From Azospirillum sp. TSH64 (GTDB taxonomy: Bacteria > Pseudomonadota > Alphaproteobacteria > Azospirillales > Azospirillaceae), in contig NZ_LGQW01000015.1 in the NCBI RefSeq assembly GCF_003116035.1, forward strand, positions 3,743,858 through 3,807,857: 64,000 nucleotides of DNA, written 5' to 3'. The stretch's first letter is position 1. Each line of letters begins with the position of its first letter. The notes beneath the pieces were generated by a model. It did no database searches and was not told the DNA's origin. It saw only the letters and a list, made by a program, of their open reading frames with translations. A program made the translations under genes and the position numbers. Positions 33,573 to 41,862 of the stretch are shown piece after piece.

Positions 33573-35249
33573 CTATTTCTCGCCGATGAAGGCGCAGTGG
33601 GGAAAATTCTGGAAGTCGTAGCGGTGGATGCGCAGGTCCGGTCGATGGCGGCTCAACCAGTCCAGCACGGCCAGATGGGCGGTCTGGTCGAGCATCCACT
33701 GCGGCCGGCCCTCCAGCAGGAAATGGCCGATATAGGCCGCCACCGTCGCCAGATACTGCCCGGCGAGCGGCGTGTCGTTGTAATAGACGAAGCAGACGAC
33801 GATCTCGCGAAACGGTCCGCGCCGGCGCCGGTCGTGCAGGACGCCGAGGTCGAAGCCGTCCATGTCCCCGGCGAGCGTCCGTAGATCGCTCCGGGTGGTG
33901 GCGTCCAGATCGACCAGGATCAGCGGCCGGCCAAGATGCCGATGCCATTGTTGGACGCGGATGAAACGCGCGCAGGCGTAATAGGTGACGCGCTGCGCGT
34001 GCGACCATCCGGTCAGGTCCGGCTGCTCGGTCGACAGGCCGATGGACAGCGGATAGAGCCGCCGCCATTCGCCCAGCATCCCCAGCAGCGAAGGCGTCGG
34101 CGACACCACGTTCAGCACGATGGATGCCCCCGGGCTCGATTGGCCGATGGAGCGGAGAAGGTCGGGCGCAAAGCGGCGGACATAATGTTCATCGCCGCTC
34201 ACCATGATGACGGGGCCGTTTCCCTCCGGCAGATCCGCCACAATGCTCATCTCCGGCAGCTGGGCGATGACGCTGTCCAGCGAAGCCAAGCGTTCAAAGA
34301 ACGCATCGTCCGCCCGCAGCATCGACCAGGATCCGAGTTCGCCGGCACCGTCCAGTTCCGCATCCGTAAAGCGCGCGGCGAATCTCCTCTGCAGCCTCGA
34401 TGCAAGGGTCAGGCGGCCCCGGCGATAGACGTGATAACCCACAATCGAGGCGGCCAACGCATCCTTCGGATCGCCGCGCAGGCGCCGCCACGCCGCCCGC
34501 GCCGCCCATGAAAGCCGCCGGTCGTCGAGTGCACCCAGCTGGAACAGGTCGAGCGCCAGCGCCAGCCACAGGCGCAGACTGCCCGGCTCGTCGGGATGGA
34601 CCGTCTGGACCCGGTGCAGATGATCGAAGGCCTTCACCGCGAGACCGAGATCGAGCGTCATCGCCTTCCCCGGCGTCCAGTCGAGCAGCCCACTGCGGTA
34701 CTGGTACAGCCGGGCAAGGGCGTCATGTCCGCGCACCGACTGCGGGTCGAGCGCCACGGCACGGCGGGCGGCGACCTCCAGCCGGCCGGCCTCCTTGCGG
34801 CGCAGAACCTCCAGGTTGTTCCGCGCCTGCTTGTGATCGGGAACCACGGCCAGGATGCGTTGGTACCAAACGGCCGACTCCAGAGGCGATCCGGTGCCGG
34901 CCGGCGGTGGGGCGGCGAGGAGATTCGCCAGATTGTAGGCCCCCGCCGCATGGGCCGGCGCCAGTGCCAGTGCCCGCCGGCAGGCATAGTCGGCATCCTC
35001 CGGCCGGCCGGCCCCGCGCAGCAGGCTGGCATAATTGGCCCAATGATCCGGGCTGTCGGGCTGGGCCGCCGCCACCTGGCGGAAATGGTCGGCCGCCTCG
35101 GCGGGACGGCGGGTCTGCATCAGCAGCAGGCTCAGCATCTGGAGCGCCTGGAGATGGCCGGGCATGGCCGTCAGGAATGCGTGGTATCCCGCCTCCGCCT
35201 GTGTCAGATCGCCCTGCTGGTGACTGCGGATGATCTGACCGAGATCCAT
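33573..35249 (-). CDS. TPR protein with C-terminal DxD glycosyltransferase-like domain
   Basis: About 558 aa. The first ~200 residues form TPR repeats (IRSHQQGDLTQAEAGYHAFLTAMPGHLQALQMLSLLL and onward). The C-terminal ~240 residues include PVIMVSGDEHYVRRFAPDLLRS and GRPLILVDLDATTRSD, where VDLD looks like the DxD metal site of GT-A transferases, then a DQTAHLAVLDWLSRH stretch. I took the ATG at 35249, after GGGGAGA; the frame runs 63 codons further upstream through unlikely sequence. It may join the other TPR-GT gene in filament or capsule glycosylation. Substrate unknown. Confidence 0.8.
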   Translation of the reverse strand: MDLGQIIRSHQQGDLTQAEAGYHAFLTAMPGHLQALQMLSLLLMQTRRPAEAADHFRQVAAAQPDSPDHWANYASLLRGAGRPEDADYACRRALALAPAHAAGAYNLANLLAAPPPAGTGSPLESAVWYQRILAVVPDHKQARNNLEVLRRKEAGRLEVAARRAVALDPQSVRGHDALARLYQYRSGLLDWTPGKAMTLDLGLAVKAFDHLHRVQTVHPDEPGSLRLWLALALDLFQLGALDDRRLSWAARAAWRRLRGDPKDALAASIVGYHVYRRGRLTLASRLQRRFAARFTDAELDGAGELGSWSMLRADDAFFERLASLDSVIAQLPEMSIVADLPEGNGPVIMVSGDEHYVRRFAPDLLRSIGQSSPGASIVLNVVSPTPSLLGMLGEWRRLYPLSIGLSTEQPDLTGWSHAQRVTYYACARFIRVQQWHRHLGRPLILVDLDATTRSDLRTLAGDMDGFDLGVLHDRRRRGPFREIVVCFVYYNDTPLAGQYLATVAAYIGHFLLEGRPQWMLDQTAHLAVLDWLSRHRPDLRIHRYDFQNFPHCAFIGEK

Positions 35250-35564
35250 GCCCGTCTCCCCATTTCCTGCGCGGCTTGAGACCGGCGGGAAGGCATCGGG
35301 GTCGATGCTCATTCTGCCGGCCACCGGCGGACCGAAGCCTGCCACGGCCCGTATCGCCCGGTCCACCATGGAGTCCAGCCGCACAGTCGGAGAACCCTGC
35401 GGGCGCAGGCCCGATGGCAGGACGCAACCACGCTTCACAAAAAATTACATTAAATAATTGCTGATTATCTGAGAAGCCCGATAAATTTCTACACTGTTGA
35501 CCACGCAACAGAATCATGTTCCCATATTTTCTAGTAGATTTATGGAGATAGGGGGAGCATCGCC
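35250..35564. other. Divergent intergenic region (TPR gene / sulfonate-type importer)
   Basis: 315 nt without a gene. The right half (from about 35438) is strikingly AT-rich compared with its surroundings and contains TTGACC (35497-35502) and CATATTTT downstream, the likely promoter area for the importer operon. No perfect palindrome like those of the other sulfur promoters was found. The left half holds the leader of the TPR gene. Confidence 0.5.
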
Positions 35565-36596
35565 ATGCGACAGTCAGGACGCCTCAGCCGCCGTGCCTTA
35601 GCGGCGGTGGCCGCATCGGTGATGGGGCTGCTGGTGACGTCGGCCATCGCGACGCACGCGGCCGCCGAAGGGCGCATCCGGATCGCCGAGCAATATGGCC
35701 TGGGCTATCTGCCGCTGCATGTGCTGCGCCACAACCAGCTGATTGAGAAGCACGGCAAGGCTCTCGGCCTCGACGTCACGGTGGACTGGGTCCAGCTGTC
35801 CGGCGGTGCTGCGATGAACGATGCGCTGCTGTCCGGCAGCATCGATCTGGGGTCCGCCGGGGTCGGACCGCTGCTGACCATCTGGGACCGCACCAAGGGC
35901 AGCGCCAACGTCAAGGCCATCGCGTCGTTGAACGACATGCCGCTGTTCCTGACCACCAACAACCCGAAGGTCAAAACGCTGAAGGACTTCACCGATGCGG
36001 ACAAGATCGCGCTGCCGGCGGTAAAGGTCGGGGTGCAGGCCCGTGTCCTCCAAATGGCGGTGGAGAAAGAGCTTGGCGCCGGCAAATTCGATGCGCTCGA
36101 CAAGCTGACCGTGTCGATGCCGCATCCCGACGCCACGGCGGCCCTGCTGTCGGGCAGCGGCGGCATCACCGCCCACATCTCCAGCCCGCCCTTCCAGTAC
36201 CAGCAGCTGGACGACCCGAAGATCCACAAGGTCGTCAGCTCCTACGACGTGCTGGGCGGGCCGCACAGCTTCAACCTGATCTGGAGCAAGCAGTCCTTCC
36301 GCGACGAGAACCCGAAGACCTACCGGGCTTTCCTCGATGCGCTGAAAGAGGCGATGGATCTGATCAACGCCAACCATGATGCCGCGGCGGACGCCTATCT
36401 GGCGCAGAACAAGGGCAGCCTGGACAAGGCCTACATCCTGCGCCTGCTGAACGACCCCGACATCCGCTTCACCGTCACGCCCAACCGGACGGAGGCCTTC
36501 GCCGATTTCATGCACAAGGTCGGCGCGATCAAGAACAAGCCGGCCTCATGGAAGGATTATTTCTTCGACGACCTGCATGACGGCACCGGGAGCTGA
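35565..36596 (+). CDS. NitT/TauT-type ABC substrate-binding protein (sulfonate-like), paralog of the one at 56.6 kb
   Basis: 343-aa periplasmic protein with a signal peptide (Ala-rich, cleaved near HAAA/EG). RIAEQYGLGYLPLHVLR and the DLGSAGVGPLLTIWDRTKG segment follow the SsuA/TauA-type fold for nitrate, taurine or sulfonates. It is closely similar along its length to the binding protein at 56.6 kb (shared GLGYLPL, PHPDATAALLSG/AHPDGTAALLSG, DPKIHKV.SSYDVLGGP, ending DLHDGTGS/DIHDRAGS). GGGGGAG precedes the ATG. It starts an operon with ATPase, permease, PLP enzyme and dehydrogenase genes. Confidence 0.88.
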   Translation: MRQSGRLSRRALAAVAASVMGLLVTSAIATHAAAEGRIRIAEQYGLGYLPLHVLRHNQLIEKHGKALGLDVTVDWVQLSGGAAMNDALLSGSIDLGSAGVGPLLTIWDRTKGSANVKAIASLNDMPLFLTTNNPKVKTLKDFTDADKIALPAVKVGVQARVLQMAVEKELGAGKFDALDKLTVSMPHPDATAALLSGSGGITAHISSPPFQYQQLDDPKIHKVVSSYDVLGGPHSFNLIWSKQSFRDENPKTYRAFLDALKEAMDLINANHDAAADAYLAQNKGSLDKAYILRLLNDPDIRFTVTPNRTEAFADFMHKVGAIKNKPASWKDYFFDDLHDGTGS

Positions 36597-36600
36597 CGCG

Positions 36601-37437
36601 ATGAACGCACTGACCTACCCGCAGAGCGTCGACAGCGACGGCCTGTCCGAACGCCCGCTGCTCGACGTGTCCGGCGTCACCCTGCAATACAAGACGCGAC
36701 GCCACTTGGTCACCGCGACCTACCGCGTCGATTTCCAGGTGTTCCAGTCCGAACGCTACGTCCTGCTGGGACCGTCGGGCTGCGGCAAATCCTCCCTGCT
36801 GAAGGCGGTGGGCGGCTTCCTCCAGCCGGTGGAGGGAACGATCCGCCTGAACGGCCGCACGGTGACGAAGCCCGGCCCCGACCGCATGATGGTCTTCCAG
36901 GAATTCGACCAGCTTCCGCCCTGGAAGACGGTCAAGCAGAACGTGATGTTCCCCCTGCTCGCCAGCGGCAAGGCGAAGCGGCGGGAAGCGGAGGAAAAGG
37001 CGCTCGACTGCATCGCCCGGGTGAACCTGACCAAGTTCGCCGACGTCCACCCGCACATGCTGTCGGGTGGCATGAAGCAGCGCGTCGCCATCGCCCGCGC
37101 CATGGCGATGGAGCCGGACATCCTGCTGATGGACGAGCCCTTTGCGGCACTCGACGCGCTGACCCGGCGCAAGATGCAGGAGGAGCTGCTGCAACTGTGG
37201 GACGACCTGCGCTTCACCGTGCTGTTCGTCACCCATTCCATCGAGGAGGCGCTGGTCGTCGGTTCGCGCATCCTGGTGCTGTCGCCCCATCCGGGACAGG
37301 TGAAGGCGGAGGTGAACTGCGACGGCTACGACCATGGTGCCGTCGGCGGTGCCGAGTTCCAAGCGCTCGCCAGCCGCATTCACACCATGCTGTTCGCCGA
37401 GGATGTCGAAAGCGGCGTGAAGGGCCCCCGTGCATGA
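36601..37437 (+). CDS. ABC transporter ATP-binding protein, SsuB/TauB type
   Basis: 278-aa ATPase. Walker A is LGPSGCGKSS, the Q-loop lies in MMVFQEFDQLPPWKTV, the signature is LSGGMKQRVAIARAM, Walker B is ILLMDEPFAALD, and the switch His is in VTHSIEEALVVG. It starts 4 nt after the binding-protein stop and its own stop overlaps the permease start. Confidence 0.9.
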   Translation: MNALTYPQSVDSDGLSERPLLDVSGVTLQYKTRRHLVTATYRVDFQVFQSERYVLLGPSGCGKSSLLKAVGGFLQPVEGTIRLNGRTVTKPGPDRMMVFQEFDQLPPWKTVKQNVMFPLLASGKAKRREAEEKALDCIARVNLTKFADVHPHMLSGGMKQRVAIARAMAMEPDILLMDEPFAALDALTRRKMQEELLQLWDDLRFTVLFVTHSIEEALVVGSRILVLSPHPGQVKAEVNCDGYDHGAVGGAEFQALASRIHTMLFAEDVESGVKGPRA

Positions 37438-38357
37438 CCGACCTGTCCTTTTCCCCGCGCTCCCGTCCCCCCGGCAGCCCCCCCATTGGCAGGCGCGAAC
37501 CGCCGCTGCGCCCGGAATATGAGCGCACCGTCACCGCCACCGGCCCCATCGGCGACGTCGCCCGCCCGCTGTCCCCGTGGGAGCGGCTCGGCAACATCAC
37601 CGCGCTGCGCCGGCTGCTGGTCCTGGCGGCGGTTGCGGCGCTGTGGCAGGCGGCGGCGGTCTGGCAGAACAACCCGCTGATGTTCCCGACCTTCACCGAC
37701 ACCGCGGCGGCGCTGTGGGACGCCATCCGCCGCGACAATCTGCTGTCGATGGCCTGGACCTCGCTGGCGGTGCTTTTGAAGGGCTATGCGGTGGCGGTGG
37801 TGCTGGCCGTGCTGCTGACCACGGTCGCCGTCTCCACCCGCATCGGCAACGACCTGCTGTCGACGCTGACCTCGATGTTCAACCCGCTGCCGGCCATCGC
37901 CTTGCTGCCCATCGCCATGCTGTGGTTCGGGCTGGGCGAGGTCAGCCTGATCTTCGTGCTGGTCCATGCCGTGCTGTGGCCACTGGCGCTGAACACCCAT
38001 GCCGGCTTCACCTCGGTGTCGGAAACGCTGCGGATGGCCGGGCGGAACTACGGGCTGGGGAGCTTTCGCTACGTCGTCACGCTGCTGATCCCGGCGGCCT
38101 TCCCGGCGATCCTCACCGGCCTCAAGGTCGGCTGGGCCTTCGCCTGGCGGACGCTGATCGCGGCGGAACTGGTGTTCGGCGTGTCGTCCGGCAAGGGCGG
38201 GCTCGGCTGGTTCATCTTCCAGAACCGCAACGAGCTGTACATCGACAAGGTCTTCGCCGGCCTCGTCACCGTCATCCTGATCGGCCTGCTGGTCGAGAAT
38301 GTCGTCTTCCGGTGGATCGAAGTCCACACGGTCCGCAAATGGGGCATGGTCCGCTAA
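37434..38357 (+). CDS. ABC transporter permease, SsuC/TauC type
   Basis: 307 aa. A ~60-residue Pro/Arg-rich cytoplasmic N-terminus precedes about six membrane segments. FNPLPAIALLPIAMLWFGLGEVSLIFVL and ETLRMAGRNYGLGSFRYVVTLLIPAAFPAILTGLKVGWAFAWRTLIAAEL (EAA loop) are family-typical. The ATGA overlap with the ATPase gene shows coupling. The PLP enzyme gene starts on the base after its stop. Confidence 0.9.
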   Translation: MTDLSFSPRSRPPGSPPIGRREPPLRPEYERTVTATGPIGDVARPLSPWERLGNITALRRLLVLAAVAALWQAAAVWQNNPLMFPTFTDTAAALWDAIRRDNLLSMAWTSLAVLLKGYAVAVVLAVLLTTVAVSTRIGNDLLSTLTSMFNPLPAIALLPIAMLWFGLGEVSLIFVLVHAVLWPLALNTHAGFTSVSETLRMAGRNYGLGSFRYVVTLLIPAAFPAILTGLKVGWAFAWRTLIAAELVFGVSSGKGGLGWFIFQNRNELYIDKVFAGLVTVILIGLLVENVVFRWIEVHTVRKWGMVR

Positions 38358-39638
38358 ATGGCTTTCCAAGACATCAACCCGGTGCGCTTCGATTCCAACC
38401 TGACGGTCGAGCGCCCGACCTTCGTCACCCACCTTGAATGCGCCTACACCGGCGAGCGGTACGAGGCCGACACAATCCACAACCTGTCGCGCGCCGGCAA
38501 GCCGCTGCTGGTCCGCTACGACCTGAACGGCGTGAAGCAGGCGCTGACCAAAAGCTCGCTGTCCGAACGCCCGCAGGACCTGTGGCGCTACCGCGAGCTT
38601 CTGCCCGTCCGCAAGGTCGAGGACATCGTCAGCCTGGGGGAGGCGGTGACCCCGCTGGTGCCGCTGCCCCGTCTGGCGAAGCGGCTGGGCGCGGCCGAGC
38701 TGCTGGTGAAGGACGAGGGACGGCTGCCGACAGGCTCCTTCAAGGCGCGCGGGCTGGTGATGGCTGTGTCGATGGCGAAGGCCTTCGGCATCGCGCACAT
38801 GGCGATGCCGACCAACGGCAATGCCGGGGCGGCGCTGGCCGCCTACGCCACCCGCGCCGGCATCCGCACCACCATCTTCTGCCCGGCCGACACGCCGGAG
38901 GTGAACGTGTCGGAGATCGAACTGCAGGGCGCCACCGTCTACCGCGTCAACGGCCTGATCGATGATTGCGGGAAGATCGTCGGCGAGGGCAAGGCCAAGG
39001 TCGGCTGGTTCGACGTCTCCACCCTGAAGGAGCCCTACCGGATCGAGGGCAAGAAGACGATGGGTCTGGAGCTTGCCGAACAGCTGGGTTGGGAGGTGCC
39101 GGACGTCATCTTCTATCCCACCGGCGGCGGCACCGGCCTAATCGGCATGTGGAAGGCCTTCGCCGAGTTGGAGGCCATCGGCTTCATCGGATCGAAGCGC
39201 CCGCGCATGGTGGCGGTCCAGGCCGCCGGCTGCGCGCCGATGGTCCGCGCCTGGGAGCAGGGGGAGGAGCATGCCCTGCGCTGGGAGGACGCCCACACCA
39301 TCGCGTCCGGCATCCGCGTGCCGCAGGCGGTCGGCGATTTCCTGATTCTGCGCGCCGTGCGCGAAAGCGGCGGTTTCGCCATCGCCGTGCCCGATGATGC
39401 CATCCAAGCGGCGCTCGACGAGGTGGCGCGCGAGGAGGGCTTCCTGCTCTGCCCGGAAGGGGCCGCGACCTACGCCGCCTACCGCCAAGCCCTGGCCGAC
39501 GGCCGGGTCGGCAAGGAGGAGCGCGCCGTCCTGTTCAACTGCGCCACCGGCCTGAAATACCCGCTGCCGCCGGTGCACCGCACGCTCGACCGGACCCGGC
39601 CCATCGACTATTCGCTCTTTCAGGACAGCGGACGATGA
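38358..39638 (+). CDS. Threonine-synthase-like PLP-dependent enzyme (fold type II)
   Basis: 426 aa. PLP lysine is K129 in GSFKARG, the asparagine loop is MPTNGNAGAALAAYA, and the glycine phosphate cup is YPTGGGTGLIGMWKA. The N-terminal ~85 residues (FVTHLECAYTGERYEADTIHNLSRAGKPLLVRYDL) match threonine synthases. Threonine synthase acts on O-phosphohomoserine, but the gene sits inside a sulfonate-type import operon with no other threonine genes. The family also includes cysteate synthase of methanogens and ammonia lyases, so a beta-elimination or replacement on an imported amino acid or sulfonate is possible. It follows the permease with no gap and overlaps the next gene by 4 nt. Confidence 0.82.
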   Translation: MAFQDINPVRFDSNLTVERPTFVTHLECAYTGERYEADTIHNLSRAGKPLLVRYDLNGVKQALTKSSLSERPQDLWRYRELLPVRKVEDIVSLGEAVTPLVPLPRLAKRLGAAELLVKDEGRLPTGSFKARGLVMAVSMAKAFGIAHMAMPTNGNAGAALAAYATRAGIRTTIFCPADTPEVNVSEIELQGATVYRVNGLIDDCGKIVGEGKAKVGWFDVSTLKEPYRIEGKKTMGLELAEQLGWEVPDVIFYPTGGGTGLIGMWKAFAELEAIGFIGSKRPRMVAVQAAGCAPMVRAWEQGEEHALRWEDAHTIASGIRVPQAVGDFLILRAVRESGGFAIAVPDDAIQAALDEVAREEGFLLCPEGAATYAAYRQALADGRVGKEERAVLFNCATGLKYPLPPVHRTLDRTRPIDYSLFQDSGR

Positions 39639-40699
39639 GCGATGTCCGCTACCGCCCGGACCGTCTGGTCGCGACGCTCGACGCCATTCTCCGCCGCAGC
39701 GGCAGCTCGGCGGAGGAGGCAGCCATCGTCGCCGCCAATCTGGTGGAGGCCGACGCCCGCGGCCATGCCAGCCACGGCGTCTGCCAGATCGCCGTCTATG
39801 CCCGCAGCCTTGAACTTGGCCATCTCCAGCCCAACCGCCACGCCCGCATCGTCCGCGACGAGGCTCCCTTTCTGGTGGTGGACGGCGATGTCGGCTATGG
39901 GCAGGTGATCGCGAAGGAGGCGACCGACCTCGCCATCGAACGCGCCAAGGCCGGCGGCGCTTGCATCCTGGCATTGCGCAACGCCCACCATATCGGCCGC
40001 GTCGGCTCCTATGGCGAGCAGTGCATCGCCGCCGGGCTGATCGGCCTGTTCTTCGTCAATGTGATCAGCCGGCCGCTGGCGGCGCCCCATGGCGGCGGCC
40101 GGCCGCGGCTGGGCACCAATCCGGTCTGCATCGCCGTTCCCGGCACGCCGGGCTATGCGCCCTTCCTGCTCGATTTCGCCACCAGCGCCATCGCCGCCAA
40201 CAAATGCCGGGTCGCCGCCTCGCTGGGCAAGGAGGTGGAGGACGGCCTGCTGCTCGACCCGGAGGGCCGGCCGACGCGCGACCCGGACGTGATGTTCACC
40301 GAACCGACCGGCGCCATCCTGCCCTTCGGCGGCCACAAGGGCTACGGCCTGGCGCTGGCCTGCGAAATCCTGGCCGGTGCCCTTGCCGGCGGCCTGCCCG
40401 CCTTGCCGGAAAACCTGCGGCCGGGACGGGTGGTCAACAACGCGCTGGCCTTCGTCATCGACCCCAACCGGGTGGCCGGGCCGGAATGGCAGACCCTGAC
40501 CGACGCCGTGCTCGACCATGTCGCCGACACGCCCGTCGCCCCCGGCAGCGACGGCGTCAGCATCCCCGGCGAGCCGGAGGCCCTGCACCGCATGGCCGCG
40601 ATGGACCGCGGCATCGCGCTCGACCCCGACACCGTCGCGGCACTGCACCGCATCGGCGGCGGGCTCGGGCTGGATGTGGCTGCCCTGCTGGAGGGCTGA
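39635..40699 (+). CDS. LDH2/malate dehydrogenase-like (ComC-family) NAD(P)-dependent oxidoreductase
   Basis: 354 aa of the type-2 malate/L-lactate dehydrogenase family, distinct from Rossmann LDHs. Signatures include EADARGHASHGVCQIAVYA, ILALRNAHHIGRVGSYGEQ (catalytic His), HGGGRPRLGTNPVCIAVP and FGGHKGYGLALACEILAGAL. The family includes (R)-sulfolactate dehydrogenase ComC, ureidoglycolate dehydrogenase and pyrroline-2-carboxylate reductase, so substrate is open. ATGA overlap with the PLP-enzyme gene. Confidence 0.85.
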   Translation: MSDVRYRPDRLVATLDAILRRSGSSAEEAAIVAANLVEADARGHASHGVCQIAVYARSLELGHLQPNRHARIVRDEAPFLVVDGDVGYGQVIAKEATDLAIERAKAGGACILALRNAHHIGRVGSYGEQCIAAGLIGLFFVNVISRPLAAPHGGGRPRLGTNPVCIAVPGTPGYAPFLLDFATSAIAANKCRVAASLGKEVEDGLLLDPEGRPTRDPDVMFTEPTGAILPFGGHKGYGLALACEILAGALAGGLPALPENLRPGRVVNNALAFVIDPNRVAGPEWQTLTDAVLDHVADTPVAPGSDGVSIPGEPEALHRMAAMDRGIALDPDTVAALHRIGGGLGLDVAALLEG

Positions 40700-40701
40700 A
40701 C

Positions 40702-40719
40702 GGGGCGGAGTTCCGCCCC
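40702..40719. terminator. Hairpin between convergent dehydrogenase genes
   Basis: GGGGCGG, AGTT, CCGCCCC (extendable by one pair). It lies between two convergent stops, where a bidirectional terminator is expected. No T-run. Confidence 0.5.
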
Positions 40720-40725
40720 ATCCGC

Positions 40726-41736
40726 TCAAGCGGTGATGCGGTTCCGCAAGACGCCGTCTTCAAGGAACAGCCGCGCCGTCTCCGCCGCGTTGCGCCGCAT
40801 CTCGACCGCCGCCTGGTCGGAGTGGAAGGCGTTGTGCGGCGTCACCACCAGCCGCCCGGCGAGCCAATCCTCCCGCGCCCGCCACGCATCCAGCAACGGA
40901 TGGGGGGCCGGCGGCTCGACCGGCAGCACGTCGGTCCCGACGGCGGCGAGCCGGCCGCTGCGCAGGGCCGCCTCCAGTGGGTCCAGCCCGGCGAACAGTT
41001 CGCCGCGCGCGGTGTTGACCAGGATGGCGCCCGGCTTCATCGCCGTCAGGGTGGCCTCGTTCAGCAGGCCGCGCGTCTCTCCGTTCAGCGGGCAGTGGAA
41101 GGTGACGATGTCGGACTCGGCCAGTAACTCCTCCAGCCGGCGGACGCGGCGATAGCCGACAGCCTTCTCGTGCCCGGCCGGCTGGAACGGGTCATAGCCC
41201 AGGATGCGGTGGCCGAAGCCCTTCAACCGGTTCACCACCGCGGTACCAATCCGCCCGACCCCGACCACCCCGACCGTCGCGGCGCCGGAGCGGTGCAGCG
41301 GGGTCAGCGTGTTCGCCTGCCACGTCGTCGTATAGGCGCGGGCACGGGCGTCATGCTCCCACAGCCGGCGCTGAAGCGACAGGATCATGGCGACCGCATG
41401 GTCGGCGACCTCCTCCGTCCCGTAATCGGGGTTGTTGCAGAAGGGAATCCCGGCGGCCTCCAGCGCCGCGACATCGACCCGGTCATAGCCGACGCCGAAC
41501 CGCACGACGATCCGGCAACGCTTCAATCGCTCGACGGTTGCCGGGCCGATGCGCGTGCTCCACACCAGCAGGGCATCCAGACGGGCGAGACGGTCCGGAT
41601 CGAGATCCTCCTCCCGCCGGCAGTCGAGAAAATCGACCTCCGCCACGCCGTCCAGCACGGCGGCCTCCAGATCGGGGGGCGGAATCATGTGGTCGGTGAT
41701 CCCGACGACCAACCGCCCTGCGCTCTGCTGCCCCAT
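40726..41736 (-). CDS. D-2-hydroxyacid dehydrogenase (C-terminal-binding-protein-like)
   Basis: 336-aa NAD-dependent enzyme. The nucleotide loop is TVGVVGVGRIGTAVVNRLKGFG; catalytic Arg in LVNTARGEL, Glu in the PVEPP segment and His in VVTPHNAFHS are present. VVRFGVGYDRVDVAALEAAGIPFCNNPDYGTEEVADHAVAMIL places it in the CtBP-like group with hydroxypyruvate reductases and SlcC-type sulfolactate dehydrogenases. The ATG at 41736 sits right after GGGAGCGAGAAGG; an upstream GTG adds 6 residues. It is convergent with the ComC-family gene. Confidence 0.87.
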   Translation of the reverse strand: MGQQSAGRLVVGITDHMIPPPDLEAAVLDGVAEVDFLDCRREEDLDPDRLARLDALLVWSTRIGPATVERLKRCRIVVRFGVGYDRVDVAALEAAGIPFCNNPDYGTEEVADHAVAMILSLQRRLWEHDARARAYTTTWQANTLTPLHRSGAATVGVVGVGRIGTAVVNRLKGFGHRILGYDPFQPAGHEKAVGYRRVRRLEELLAESDIVTFHCPLNGETRGLLNEATLTAMKPGAILVNTARGELFAGLDPLEAALRSGRLAAVGTDVLPVEPPAPHPLLDAWRAREDWLAGRLVVTPHNAFHSDQAAVEMRRNAAETARLFLEDGVLRNRITA

Positions 41737-41862
41737 CCTTCTCGCTCCCGTCACTGCTCGAATCGAATAACCCTCATTTTCCCATGCAATGCTGGATTTT
41801 CAAAGCCGATTGCCGCTTTGCACAATAGGAAATTACCTCCGCATGCGGACAAGGTGCCGGTT

